Notes under the pieces: model-generated | The model's input: only the letters and a program-made list of their open reading frames with translations | What the model was told of the DNA's origin: nothing | Databases searched by the model: none | Shown here: positions 1 to 8,415 of the stretch, one piece after another | Layout: each line of letters opens with the position of its first letter | Position numbering within the stretch: position 1 is the first letter of the stretch | Position numbers and translations under genes: made by a program | Source of the DNA: Amycolatopsis orientalis DSM 43388 | GTDB taxonomy: Bacteria > Actinomycetota > Actinomycetes > Mycobacteriales > Pseudonocardiaceae | Length of the DNA stretch: 64,000 nt | Assembly: GCF_000411975.1 (NCBI RefSeq) | Contig: NZ_ASXG01000182.1 | Coordinates: forward strand, 65,524-129,523 | Direction of reading: 5' to 3'

Positions 1-1299
1 GCCCTTGTCGAAGATTCCCAGGCTCAGCAACCACAAAGCGACGCGCGTCAGCGAAACCTGCACTCGATACGAGCCGCCCCATTCGGCGCGGAGCATGAGG
101 GCGCGCAGGATTCCCAGCTGCAGGAACCACGACGTGATGTAGTCGTTCACCACCGGCACCCCGGGCAGCGAAGGAACTCCGCCCTCGCCTTCCAGCAGCA
201 TCACGCCGGAAAGGCAGCCGGCCGTCTGGTCGAAACCGACGCGGCCGGACCACGGGCCGGTGCTGCCGTTGAGCGTCACCTCGGCGTGGATGATTCCGGG
301 CCGGATCTCGGCGGCGGTCTCCGCGTCGAGACCGTGGCGGGCAAGGTATCCGGGGCGGCGGTTGGCGTAGAAGATGTCCGCACCGGCGAGCAGCCAGTGC
401 ATCCGCTCCTGGTCCGCGGCGCGACGGAAATCGAGCCGGGTGGAGCGAACGCCCACATTGGACGTCGCGTACAACACCGGCAGTTCGTATTCGCCCGGGT
501 CCCACACGTTCAGCACGTCCGCACCGTGCAAGGCCAACGCGCGGCCACAGCCGGCACCCGCGATGATGTGCGCCCGGCCGAGTGCGCGAACGCCTTCGAG
601 CGGAGTGGAAGGGTTGGGGTGCAACGGTTCTGGCGCACTGTCGCCGATCCGCTCGACAATCACCGGCGGCATCGTCGACAGCACCGACTGGTACTGCTCG
701 GTCGCCATCAGTTCTTCGGTCGTGCGCACCACCGGCATGATGACGCCCGCGGCTTCGGCGGCGTCCTCCAGCTCGAAGGAATTCCACTGCGCGATCGCTT
801 GCTGCACCAAGGCATCCCGCTCGGGCACCCCGAGGAGGGCAGCGGCGTCGTTGCGCAGCTTCGGATACGGGCTGATCGGGTGCACCCAGCGGCCGTCCGC
901 GGTGGAGTAGAAGCGATCGGTGCCGAAGGCGGGATCGACGCGCGCCGGGTCGCCTTGCGGGTAGCCGTCGAGCAGTTCCCATTTCCTGTCGTAGAACGGG
1001 CACAGCCGGTGCGGCGCGGTCCGCAGGTCCATCGAGATGTCCTGCCCGCGTCCGCCGCGCAACTGCCAGATTTTCGCTACCGCAACGGATTTCGCCGCCA
1101 GCGCGACGGACGTCGCACCGGCCAGCCGCAGCGCGCCCGGCAGAACCGGGTCGGCTCCGGTGAACTCGATCCGGCCGCCGGCGTCGGACTCCTGGAGGCC
1201 GACCGAGCCGAGCAGGTCGGCGAGCGGCTGGTGCAGGTCGTATTCGTCGGTGGTGGCCGGCTTGGCGAGCGCGGCCTCGAGTTGCTCGGTGAGGCTCAT
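1..1299 (-). CDS. CaiB/BaiF family CoA-transferase, 3' end beyond window
   Basis: Predicted to move CoA between carboxylic acids in the cytoplasm. 433 codons are visible and the stop lies left of the window. The glycine-rich motif that normally opens CaiB proteins (PLEGVRAL..., then AGAGCGRALALHGADVL) appears only near residue 233. The likely catalytic Asp is in GFDQTAG near residue 357, instead of around residue 170. The first 230 residues resemble the later part of the fold, so this is a permuted or two-unit type. The ATG at 1299 overlaps the stop of the upstream dehydrogenase (ATGA). It is the last visible gene of a five-gene operon. The substrate is unknown. Confidence 0.85.
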   Translation of the reverse strand, partial: MSLTEQLEAALAKPATTDEYDLHQPLADLLGSVGLQESDAGGRIEFTGADPVLPGALRLAGATSVALAAKSVAVAKIWQLRGGRGQDISMDLRTAPHRLCPFYDRKWELLDGYPQGDPARVDPAFGTDRFYSTADGRWVHPISPYPKLRNDAAALLGVPERDALVQQAIAQWNSFELEDAAEAAGVIMPVVRTTEELMATEQYQSVLSTMPPVIVERIGDSAPEPLHPNPSTPLEGVRALGRAHIIAGAGCGRALALHGADVLNVWDPGEYELPVLYATSNVGVRSTRLDFRRAADQERMHWLLAGADIFYANRRPGYLARHGLDAETAAEIRPGIIHAEVTLNGSTGPWSGRVGFDQTAGCLSGVMLLEGEGGVPSLPGVPVVNDYITSWFLQLGILRALMLRAEWGGSYRVQVSLTRVALWLLSLGIFDKG

Positions 1300-2153
1300 T
1301 CCTTCTCCAGCGCGTCCAGCAGCGCGCGGGTGCGGCTGTCTCGCGCCTCGACCCGCGCGGCGTACGTGTCCGCGGCGCCGTAGGTCTGCTCGACCTCGTC
1401 GATCACCGCGTCGAGGTGCTCGCGGTCCGGGCGGCCGATCTCGAATTTCATCTGCGAGCCGACGTGGCTCACCAGGTGCCGGATCCCGTCCGGGCCGCCG
1501 CCGAGGTGCATGCTCTCGAACGGCCCGATGGTCGCCCACCGCGGCCCGAGCGACGCCTTGACCAGCTCGTCCAGGTCCGCCGCGGACACGACGCCCTGCT
1601 GCACGAGGTACATCGCCTGGTCGTTGAACACCTTCTGCAGCCGGTTCCCGACGAATCCGGGAACTTCCTTCTTCAGCGTGATCGGCTTCTTGCCCAGCCC
1701 GCGGTAGACCTCGACGGCCTTCGCCACGGTGTCCTCGGAAGTCGAAGCGCCGGGCACCACCTCGACCAGCGGCATCAGCTCGGGCGGGTTGAACGGGTGC
1801 CCGATCACGATCCGCGAGGCCGCGCTGTTGCCCTCGGCGATCACCGAGGGCAACAGCGACGACGAGGAGGACGCCAGTACTACGTCGTCGCGCGTGGCGG
1901 CGGCGAGCGTCGCGAACATTTCCCGCTTCAGCTCGATCCGCTCCGGGCCCGACTCCTGGACGAAGTCGGCCCCGGCAGCGGCTTCCGCGAGGTCCGCGAC
2001 TGCCGTGGCGGGCAGCCCGGCGAGGTCGCGGGAGACGATCTCCCGCAGGTCCAGGCGAGGATCGGTGACCCGCACCGTCCAGCCCGCCTCGGCGAACAGC
2101 CGTGCCCACGACACTCCGATGACCCCAGCGCCGACGATCGCGACGACCGGCAT
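1296..2153 (-). CDS. 3-hydroxyacyl-CoA dehydrogenase family protein
   Basis: NAD-dependent oxidation of a 3-hydroxyacyl-CoA or a similar L-3-hydroxy acid. The 285-aa protein starts MPVVAIVGAGVIG, a Rossmann GxGxxG at residues 8-13. It carries the GHPFNPPELMPLVEVV segment typical of the hydroxyacyl-CoA / L-carnitine dehydrogenase / lambda-crystallin group, with the catalytic His in GHP. An in-frame ORF extends upstream to 2474, but that part is low-complexity and overlaps the preceding acyl-CoA dehydrogenase, so the ATG at 2153 is chosen. It sits 14 bp after the acyl-CoA dehydrogenase stop. The context suggests a beta-oxidation-like step. Confidence 0.9.
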   Translation of the reverse strand: MPVVAIVGAGVIGVSWARLFAEAGWTVRVTDPRLDLREIVSRDLAGLPATAVADLAEAAAGADFVQESGPERIELKREMFATLAAATRDDVVLASSSSSLLPSVIAEGNSAASRIVIGHPFNPPELMPLVEVVPGASTSEDTVAKAVEVYRGLGKKPITLKKEVPGFVGNRLQKVFNDQAMYLVQQGVVSAADLDELVKASLGPRWATIGPFESMHLGGGPDGIRHLVSHVGSQMKFEIGRPDREHLDAVIDEVEQTYGAADTYAARVEARDSRTRALLDALEKE

Positions 2154-2167
2154 GGCGCGCTCCTTTC

Positions 2168-3331
2168 TCAGGCGGTGACCGCGTCCGCGTTGTTGAGCAG
2201 CGCGCTCGGCGGCGTCAGCAACGCGTCCGACGCTAGCGCGCGGCGGCGGGCCGCGCTCACTCCGCCGTAACTCTCCGTAATGGCGATGAGGCGCGCCGCG
2301 TGGTGCGCGACCTCCGATTCGTAAGTCATTCCGATCCCGCCGTGCAGCTGGACGATCTCCTCGGCGGTCGCGGTCGCGGCGTCGCACACGAACACGAACG
2401 CGTCGTCCGCCGCGGCCTCGAGGTCCACTGTGGAGGCTCCGTTGTCGTAGGCCTCGACCGTCGCGGTGGCCCACAGCGCCAGCGAACGAGCCAGCTCGAC
2501 CTTCGCGTACAGGTCAGCGGCGCGGTGCACGAGCGCCTGGAACGCCGCCAGCGGAACGCCGAACTGCTTGCGGGTCTTGAGGTATTCCACGGTCATGGCG
2601 AGCCCGGTCTCCATCAGACCGATCGCTTCGCCGGTCACCGCGACCCGGGCCCGCGAGAACGCACGGCGCAACGCGGCCGGTGCGTCGGAGTCCGTGGTGC
2701 CGAGCAGAACCGCTGGCGTACCAGCGAATTCGACCTGTGACGTGTGGCCCCAGTCCGCGGCCCGTCCGTCGACGCGAGCGATGCCTTCCGCGGTCGCCTC
2801 GACCAGGTACACCCCGGTGCGCCCGTTCTCGTCGACCGCGGTGACCAGGAACTTGTCGGCCTGGTCCGCGTTGCGCACCGGCGCCTTCACGCCGGACAGC
2901 GCGGAACCGCTCGCCGACACCGACGGCGCGACGCCCCACGGACGTCCCGGCTCGGAGTGCGCGACCGCGATCGTGGTGCCGCCGCTGGCCAGCAGCGGCA
3001 GCAACTCCTTGACCTGGTCGTCGGTGCCCAGCTCGGCGATGATCCACGCCGGCAGGAACACGCCGTCGAGCAGCGGTTCGGCCGCCGCGTGCTTGCCCAT
3101 CGCCTCCAGCGTCGCGTAGACCTCGACCGGGCCCGCGCCCGCGCCGTCGTGGTCCGCGGAGATCGGGAGACCGGCGAGACCCAGCTCGCCGAGGGTGTTC
3201 CAGACCTGGTCGTTCCAGCCGAGTTCGCTGCTCGTCGCGGCCGCGCGGCCGCCTGCCGGGTAGCCGCGGCCGACCGCCGTGTCGACGGTCTCGAACAGCA
3301 GCTTCTGGTCTTCGTTGAATTCGAGGTTCAT
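2168..3331 (-). CDS. acyl-CoA dehydrogenase, beta-type partner
   Basis: FAD-dependent alpha,beta-dehydrogenation of an acyl-CoA. It has 387 aa, begins MNLEFNEDQKLLFETV and ends with HGGIGMTYESEVAHHAARL, the C-terminal HGGxG helix of the family. It lies 13 bp downstream of a second acyl-CoA dehydrogenase of almost equal length. Adjacent, divergent pairs like this in actinobacteria (for example the ChsE-type steroid side-chain enzymes) form obligate alpha2beta2 heterotetramers in which one subunit is catalytically impaired. Heteromer formation is inferred from pairing, not seen directly. Confidence 0.9.
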   Translation of the reverse strand: MNLEFNEDQKLLFETVDTAVGRGYPAGGRAAATSSELGWNDQVWNTLGELGLAGLPISADHDGAGAGPVEVYATLEAMGKHAAAEPLLDGVFLPAWIIAELGTDDQVKELLPLLASGGTTIAVAHSEPGRPWGVAPSVSASGSALSGVKAPVRNADQADKFLVTAVDENGRTGVYLVEATAEGIARVDGRAADWGHTSQVEFAGTPAVLLGTTDSDAPAALRRAFSRARVAVTGEAIGLMETGLAMTVEYLKTRKQFGVPLAAFQALVHRAADLYAKVELARSLALWATATVEAYDNGASTVDLEAAADDAFVFVCDAATATAEEIVQLHGGIGMTYESEVAHHAARLIAITESYGGVSAARRRALASDALLTPPSALLNNADAVTA

Positions 3332-3344
3332 GAGTCGCCGTCCC

Positions 3345-4517
3345 TTACAGACCGAGGATCGTCTTCGCGATGACGCCGCGCTGGATTTCGTTGGAGCCGC
3401 CGAAAATCGACAGCTTCCGCTGGTTCAGGTACTGCGCCGCGGCGACCACCGCGGCCTCGTCGGCCCGCACCGGGGATTCGGTGTCCAGCAGCATGCCGTC
3501 GGAACCGGCCGCGCGCATGCGCAGCTTCGTCAGCGCCTGCAGCGCCTGCGTGCCCTCCATCTTGAGCAGTGACGACACCGGGCTCGGCTGGCCGTTTTCC
3601 GAAGCGGCGGTGACCCGCATCTGGGTCGCCTCCAGCGCGAGCAGCGTGGTCTTCGCGGTGTGCATGGCGGCGCGGAATTCCGCGTCGTCCGCGAGCCGGC
3701 CGTCCTCAGTGGGCAGCTCCGCGGCCGCGGCGGCGAGGTCGGCGAAGATCCGCTGCCCGGTGCCGACCTGGGCGATGCCGTTGCGCTCGTTGCCGAGCAG
3801 GAACTTCGCGTACGTCCAGCCCTTGTTCTCCTCGCCGACCAGGTTCTCCGCCGGGATCACCACGTTGTCGAAGAAGAACTCGTTGACCTCGGCGGACCCG
3901 TCGACCAGCTTGATCGGACGGCGCTCGATGCCCGGCGTGTTCAGGTCCAGCAGCAGGAACGACAGGCCCTGTTGCTTGCGCGGCGCGTCCGGGTTGGTCC
4001 GGGCGAGCACGAACATCCAGTCGCCGTACTGGCCGAGCGTGGTCCAGGTCTTCTGTCCGTTGAGGACGTAGTGGTCGCCGTCGCGCTTCGCGGTGGTGCG
4101 CAGCCCGGCAAGGTCCGAACCGGCCTCCGGCTCGGAGAAGCCCTGCGACCACCAGATGTCGAGATTCGCGGTGGCCGGGAGGAACTTCTTCTTCTGCTCC
4201 TCGCTGCCGAACTCGGCGATGATCGGGCCGACCATGCTCGCGTTGAAGGCGAGCGGCTGCGGCACCGCGTTGCGCTGCAGTTCGGAGGCGTAGATGTGGG
4301 ACTGGGTCGGAGTCCAATCGCGACCGCCCCATTCGACCGGCCAGTGCGGCACGGCGAGGCCGTGCTCGTTCAGGATCCGCTGGCTCGTGACGATGTCGTC
4401 GCGCGTGATCAGGCCGAGCGCGCTGCGCTTGCGGATTTCCTCGGGAATCGCGCCGAGGAACACCTCCCGCAATCCGTCGCGGAACGCGAGGTCCTCTTTA
4501 GACAGTTCGAGATCCAT
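3345..4517 (-). CDS. acyl-CoA dehydrogenase, alpha-type partner
   Basis: Acyl-CoA dehydrogenase of 390 aa. It shows the substrate/FAD-binding segment WWSQGFSEPEAGSDLA near residue 125, NGQKTWTT, and the C-terminal FGGSNEIQRGVIAKTIL. These are well conserved, so this is probably the catalytically complete subunit of the pair. It starts 3 bp after the CoA-transferase stop and is followed by the second dehydrogenase, indicating tight co-transcription. The operon order (CoA activation by transfer, dehydrogenation, hydroxyacyl oxidation) fits degradation of a branched or cyclic acid. The substrate cannot be named. Confidence 0.92.
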   Translation of the reverse strand: MDLELSKEDLAFRDGLREVFLGAIPEEIRKRSALGLITRDDIVTSQRILNEHGLAVPHWPVEWGGRDWTPTQSHIYASELQRNAVPQPLAFNASMVGPIIAEFGSEEQKKKFLPATANLDIWWSQGFSEPEAGSDLAGLRTTAKRDGDHYVLNGQKTWTTLGQYGDWMFVLARTNPDAPRKQQGLSFLLLDLNTPGIERRPIKLVDGSAEVNEFFFDNVVIPAENLVGEENKGWTYAKFLLGNERNGIAQVGTGQRIFADLAAAAAELPTEDGRLADDAEFRAAMHTAKTTLLALEATQMRVTAASENGQPSPVSSLLKMEGTQALQALTKLRMRAAGSDGMLLDTESPVRADEAAVVAAAQYLNQRKLSIFGGSNEIQRGVIAKTILGL

Positions 4518-4520
4518 CGA

Positions 4521-5693
4521 TCAAACCCCTTCAGTGGTGCGTACGGCTCCGACGACTTCGGCGGTGCTCGCTCCGGCGCGTTCGGCGTGCCTGCGGAACC
4601 CGGCCGGGGTCCGCGAGAAATGCAGCGGGTTCTCCACGACGCGGATCGTGCCCTCGGTCGGGTGTTCCCGCTCGGTGATCAGCCCTACTTCCTGAACGTA
4701 CGGGTCGGTCGGCAGGTCGGCGATGTCGACGACGACGGCGTACGGAACGTCGTGGGCGGTCAGGTACTCCTCCCACTCCGCGGTGGTGCGGCTGGTGGAG
4801 TTGGCGAGCACCTTCTCCACCCCCGCGGTGAAAATCTCCCGGTCGATCACCGGGGAGTCCCAGGCCGGATCGGCCGCGGCGTCTTCGAGGCCGGCGCCGA
4901 TCAGCAGCGTCCGCACGGCCTCGTTGGTGTAGGGCACCGCGGCGATCGCGCCGCCGTCGGCGGTGCGCATGGCCGCGTGCGTGTCGCTGAGCGAAAGCGG
5001 GTTGCCGACGTCGCCGGCGGCCGGGACGAAAACGTCGCCCGCCAGGTGCTCGACCAGGTTGACCGCGATCATCGCGTCGGCCATCGCCAGTTCGACCTGC
5101 TGGCCCTTGCCGGTGCGCTGCTGGTCGAAGAGCGCGGCGAGCACGCCGTTCAGCAGGAACAGCGCGGCGGTCTTGTCGGCGATGAAGGTCGGGACGAACT
5201 GCAGCGTGCCGCCCGCCCGGTCCTGCAGGCTGACCAGGCCGGAGGTGGCCTGGATGACCTCGTCGTAGGCGGGCCGGTTGGCGCGCGACGAGCCGGGCGC
5301 GAAGCCCTGCGCGTGGGCGTAGACCAGGCGGGGGAAGCGCTCGCGCAGCTGCTCGTAGCCGAGGCCGAGCCGGTCGAGCGCGGCGGCGCGCATGTTGGTG
5401 ACGAGGACGTCGGCGTCGGCGAGCAGGGCGAAGAGGTCTTCGCGGCCGGCCGGGTCCTTGAGGTCGAGTTCGATACTGCGTTTGTTCTGGTTGACCTGCA
5501 TGTACAGCGGGGCCATCCCGGGCGTGCGGCCGGTGTTGGCCGGCGAGTGCCGGGCGACGTCGCGCAGCGGTTCGACCCGGATCACGTCGGCGCCGAAGTC
5601 GCCGAGGATCTGCGTGGCGTACGGGCCCATCACCGCGGACGACAGGTCGAGCACCTTCACTCCAGCGAGCGGTCCGGTGGCTTCGTCAGGCAT
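4521..5693 (-). CDS. CaiB/BaiF family CoA-transferase
   Basis: Canonical class III CoA-transferase of 390 aa. The opening PLAGVKVLDLSSAVMGPYAT and DFGADVIRVEP form the CoA-binding Rossmann region, and the likely catalytic Asp is in NRPAYDEVIQATSG near residue 170. The ATG at 5693 (MPDEATGPLAGV) is preferred over an in-frame TTG at 5804, because the extra 37 residues match no family start and run into the LysR operator. It is first in the minus-strand operon and is divergently transcribed from a LysR gene with a palindromic box between them. It probably activates the substrate with CoA taken from another thioester. Confidence 0.92.
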   Translation of the reverse strand: MPDEATGPLAGVKVLDLSSAVMGPYATQILGDFGADVIRVEPLRDVARHSPANTGRTPGMAPLYMQVNQNKRSIELDLKDPAGREDLFALLADADVLVTNMRAAALDRLGLGYEQLRERFPRLVYAHAQGFAPGSSRANRPAYDEVIQATSGLVSLQDRAGGTLQFVPTFIADKTAALFLLNGVLAALFDQQRTGKGQQVELAMADAMIAVNLVEHLAGDVFVPAAGDVGNPLSLSDTHAAMRTADGGAIAAVPYTNEAVRTLLIGAGLEDAAADPAWDSPVIDREIFTAGVEKVLANSTSRTTAEWEEYLTAHDVPYAVVVDIADLPTDPYVQEVGLITEREHPTEGTIRVVENPLHFSRTPAGFRRHAERAGASTAEVVGAVRTTEGV

Positions 5694-5790
5694 CTTCGCG
5701 GCCCTCCCGTTGACGATCTTTGGCTTCGCCACTGACGCTAAGCGCTTGCTCACCAGAAGGGAATGACCGAGTGCATCAGATCGGTATGAC

Positions 5791-5808
5791 CACGGTGATA
5801 ACACCGTG
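5791..5808. promoter_or_regulatory. candidate LysR operator between divergent LysR and CoA-transferase operon
   Basis: Perfect inverted repeat CACGGTG-ATAA-CACCGTG in the 130-bp divergent intergenic region, 15 bp before the preferred LysR start. It fits the LysR T-N11-A rule and its position suits autorepression plus activation of the minus-strand operon. Binding is inferred. Confidence 0.65.
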
Positions 5809-5823
5809 GGTACGCTGCGCCTC

Positions 5824-6699
5824 GTGGAGATTCACCACCTGCGGTACTTCCTCGCGGTCGCGCGCGAGCTGAACTTCACCCGCGCCGCGCGGTCGCTGAA
5901 CATGTCCGTGCCGCCGCTCAGCCAGCGCATTCGCGACCTCGAACGCGAGCTGGGCGAGCCGCTGTTCGACCGCTCCACCCACCACACCCGGCTGTCCGAG
6001 GCGGGCGAAGCGCTGCTGCCGCTCGCCGAATCGGTCGTTTCCGGCTTCGACGCCATCCCGGCCCGGATGCGCACCCGCGACCAGCGCGCCGACGTCCGCC
6101 TCGCCATCCCCGACGTACTCAATCCCGCGCACCGCCGCCAGCTCAGCGAATCGATCCGCGCCCTCGACGGCTCCTACCGGTTCACCCTGCGCCAGATGCC
6201 GTCGCTTGAGATGGAATCGGCGCTGCTCAGCAGCTCGATCGACCTCGCCGTGTCGCATCTGGGCACTTCCCACGACCGGCTGTCCACGATCGTCCTTTAC
6301 CGCGAGCCGCTGGGTGCGGTGGTGGACGCGTCGCGATTCCCCGGACGCACCTCGCTCACCCTCGCCGACCTGCGCGGCTTCCAGTACCTGCAGGGTCCGC
6401 GGCACTGGGATCTCGGCTCCCGGCGCGCCGAGCAGCTCGCCGCCAAGGGCGTGCTGGTCGACCCGGAAGCGCAGTTCTCCGACGTCAGCGGGCTGCTGAT
6501 CTTCTTGCGCAGCACCAAAAGCTTCACTCTCGCGCCGGTCGAATCCGCGACCGCGCTCGCACTGGACCCGAACGAATGCGCGGTCCTGCCGATCGACGAC
6601 CTGGTCGCCACGCTGACCACATTCCTGCTCCGGCGCACCGCCGACACCCGGCTGGACCCGGTGGTCGAGGTGCTGCGGCACGCGCGCGTACCCGACTGA
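5824..6699 (+). CDS. LysR-family transcriptional regulator
   Basis: 291-aa regulator beginning VEIHHLRYFLAVARELNFTR (GTG start). The N-terminal winged helix-turn-helix (ARSLNMSVPPLSQRIRDLE, about residues 20-40) is typical of the family, followed by a periplasmic-binding-like effector domain to residue 290. An earlier in-frame GTG at 5806 would put the start codon inside the CACGGTG/CACCGTG palindrome, and LysR proteins usually start two to six residues before HxLRYF, so 5824 is chosen. No strong ribosome-binding site is visible. It is divergent from the acyl-CoA degradation operon, which it most likely controls; the inducer is unknown. Confidence 0.9.
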   Translation: MEIHHLRYFLAVARELNFTRAARSLNMSVPPLSQRIRDLERELGEPLFDRSTHHTRLSEAGEALLPLAESVVSGFDAIPARMRTRDQRADVRLAIPDVLNPAHRRQLSESIRALDGSYRFTLRQMPSLEMESALLSSSIDLAVSHLGTSHDRLSTIVLYREPLGAVVDASRFPGRTSLTLADLRGFQYLQGPRHWDLGSRRAEQLAAKGVLVDPEAQFSDVSGLLIFLRSTKSFTLAPVESATALALDPNECAVLPIDDLVATLTTFLLRRTADTRLDPVVEVLRHARVPD

Positions 6700-6744
6700 C
6701 TCCGCCCGAGGCCCCGCCGCGCGGGTTCACTCGATCGAGACAAC

Positions 6745-6800
6745 TTTACATTTAGTTCTCTCTTGTCAATCGAGGTGTACATGTATTACCTTCGTGTAAA
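6745..6800. promoter_or_regulatory. AT-rich promoter/operator region of the alkane hydroxylase operon
   Basis: A markedly AT-rich stretch in an otherwise GC-rich sequence. It carries TTTACA (6745-6750) and its inverse TGTAAA (6795-6800), the palindrome TACATGTA (6778-6785), and TTGTCAA (6763-6769). The last motif recurs in the palindrome upstream of the VOC gene at 10448. It probably holds the alk promoter and the site of the downstream TetR regulator. Confidence 0.45.
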
Positions 6801-6823
6801 GCCAGCCAACGGAGGAGGGCGCG

Positions 6824-8224
6824 ATGAGCGAGATGACCGGCACGGTGCCGCTGGGGTCGACCGAAGGATGGACCGACAAGAAGCGGTATCTGTGGCTGAT
6901 CGGACTGGTGGTGCCGTCGCTCGCGTTCCTCGCGATCGGACTGCACGCAGCGACCGGCTGGGGCGTCTGGTTCTGGATCGGGCCGATCGTGATCCTGCTG
7001 ATCGTGCCGGCGATCGACCTGGTCGCCGGCCTCGACCGCAGCAATCCGCCGGACGACGTGATCGAACGGCTCGAACAGGACCGCTACTACCGGTGGATCA
7101 CCTACCTGTTCCTGCCGATCCAATACGTCGGGTTCGTCCTCGCGTTCTGGCTGATCGCCCGCGGCGACCTGTCCGTTGCGGACAAGGTCGGGCTCGCGAT
7201 CTCGATCGGCTGCATCGGCGGGATCGGCATCAACACCGCGCACGAACTGGGCCACAAGAAGGAAAGCCACGAACGCTGGCTGTCGAAGATCGCGCTGGCG
7301 CAAAGCTTCTACGGACACTTCTACATCGAGCACAACCGCGGGCACCACGTGCGCGTCGCGACTCCGGAAGACCCGGCGTCGAGCCGCGTCGGGGAAAGCT
7401 TCTACCGATTCTGGCCGCGCACGGTGTTCGGTTCGCTGAAGTCCGCGTGGGGGCTGGAGCGCAAGCGCTACGCCCGCCGGAACAAGCACCCGTTCCGGAT
7501 CGGCAACGACGTGCTCAACGCGTGGCTGATGTCCGCGGTGCTGTGGGTGGCGATGGTGGCCTGGCTCGGCGTCGGGATCCTGCCGTACCTGGTGATCCAG
7601 GCGGTGATCGGATTCTCGCTGCTGGAAGTAGTGAACTACATGGAGCACTACGGGATGCTGCGGCAGAAGGTCGGGCCGCCGGAGCGCCGCCGGTACGAGC
7701 GCGTGGATCCCAGCCACAGCTGGAATTCCAACAACATCGCGACGAACGTCCTGCTGTATCACCTGCAGCGGCACAGCGATCACCACGCCAACCCGACGCG
7801 TCGCTACCAGACCTTGCGCGACTTCGCCGAATCTCCGGTGCTGCCGACCGGGTACGCCGGGATGATCGTGCTCGCGCTGTTCCCGCCGTTGTGGCGGCGC
7901 GTGATGGACCAGCGGGTGCTCGACCACTTCGACGGGGACATGAGCCGGGCGAACATCCAGCCGTCGAAGCGGGAGAAAGTCCTTGCCCGGTATGGCTCTT
8001 CCGAGGCGAAGCCGGTTTCCGTGCCGGAGGACGTGCGCGGTGACGCCAGTGAAGGCGGGATGTGCCCCGGCTGCGGATACGTCTACGACGAGCAGCGCGG
8101 CGACCCGCGGGAGGGCTTCCCGGCGGGCACCCCGTGGTCGTCCATTCCGGACAGTTGGTGCTGTCCCGACTGCGGCGTAAGGGAAAAGGTCGACTTCGTT
8201 GCTCCGGGAAGGATGAGTGTGTGA
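6824..8224 (+). CDS. alkB: alkane 1-monooxygenase fused to a C-terminal rubredoxin
   Basis: Membrane di-iron enzyme that hydroxylates n-alkanes at the terminal carbon. The 466-aa protein has hydrophobic helices over residues 20-130 and 230-280. All AlkB His boxes are present: HELGHKK (from His140), EHNRGHHVRVATPEDP (from Glu169), NYMEHYG, and LQRHSDHHANPTRRYQ (around His317). Residues about 405-460 form a rubredoxin with two Cys pairs, CPGCG (414, 417) and CPDCG (447, 450). GGAGG lies 8 bp before the ATG. Such fusions are known in actinobacteria, for example Prauserella and Dietzia. The stop overlaps the ferredoxin ATG. Confidence 0.97.
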   Translation: MSEMTGTVPLGSTEGWTDKKRYLWLIGLVVPSLAFLAIGLHAATGWGVWFWIGPIVILLIVPAIDLVAGLDRSNPPDDVIERLEQDRYYRWITYLFLPIQYVGFVLAFWLIARGDLSVADKVGLAISIGCIGGIGINTAHELGHKKESHERWLSKIALAQSFYGHFYIEHNRGHHVRVATPEDPASSRVGESFYRFWPRTVFGSLKSAWGLERKRYARRNKHPFRIGNDVLNAWLMSAVLWVAMVAWLGVGILPYLVIQAVIGFSLLEVVNYMEHYGMLRQKVGPPERRRYERVDPSHSWNSNNIATNVLLYHLQRHSDHHANPTRRYQTLRDFAESPVLPTGYAGMIVLALFPPLWRRVMDQRVLDHFDGDMSRANIQPSKREKVLARYGSSEAKPVSVPEDVRGDASEGGMCPGCGYVYDEQRGDPREGFPAGTPWSSIPDSWCCPDCGVREKVDFVAPGRMSV

Positions 8225-8415
8225 TGCGGATCGAAGCGGATGTACACAAATGTGACGGCCTGGGCATGTGCGAAGCGATGGCTCCGGACTTCTTCGAGGT
8301 GGGCGACGAGGGCACGGTCGTCGTGCTCGACGAGAACCCCGGCGAGGAGCACCGGACCGACCTCGCCGCGGCGGTCGACGCCTGCCCGGTGCTCGCGCTG
8401 AGGCTGGTGTCATGA
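8224..8415 (+). CDS. [3Fe-4S]-type ferredoxin
   Basis: 63-aa ferredoxin with CDGLGMC (Cys10, Cys16) and ACPVLAL (Cys54). Three cysteines, with Leu in place of the fourth ligand, point to a [3Fe-4S] cluster as in the small ferredoxins of actinobacterial P450 systems. The ATG shares a base with the alkB stop (TGATG) and its own stop overlaps the reductase start (ATGA), so the three genes are translationally coupled. It is placed to pass electrons from the flavin reductase. Why it is needed when AlkB already carries rubredoxin is unclear. Confidence 0.93.
   Translation: MRIEADVHKCDGLGMCEAMAPDFFEVGDEGTVVVLDENPGEEHRTDLAAAVDACPVLALRLVS

Noticed and set aside
286-1561. Long plus-strand ORFs opposite the first CoA-transferase and dehydrogenase genes
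   Set aside because: They are rich in Arg, Gly and Pro, have no family motifs and lie antisense to clearly conserved genes. They reflect GC-rich codon structure.
6743-6823. Short ORF MSIEVYMYYLRVKPANGG... before alkB
   Set aside because: It starts in the AT-rich promoter, runs out of frame into alkB and overlaps the operator-like repeats.
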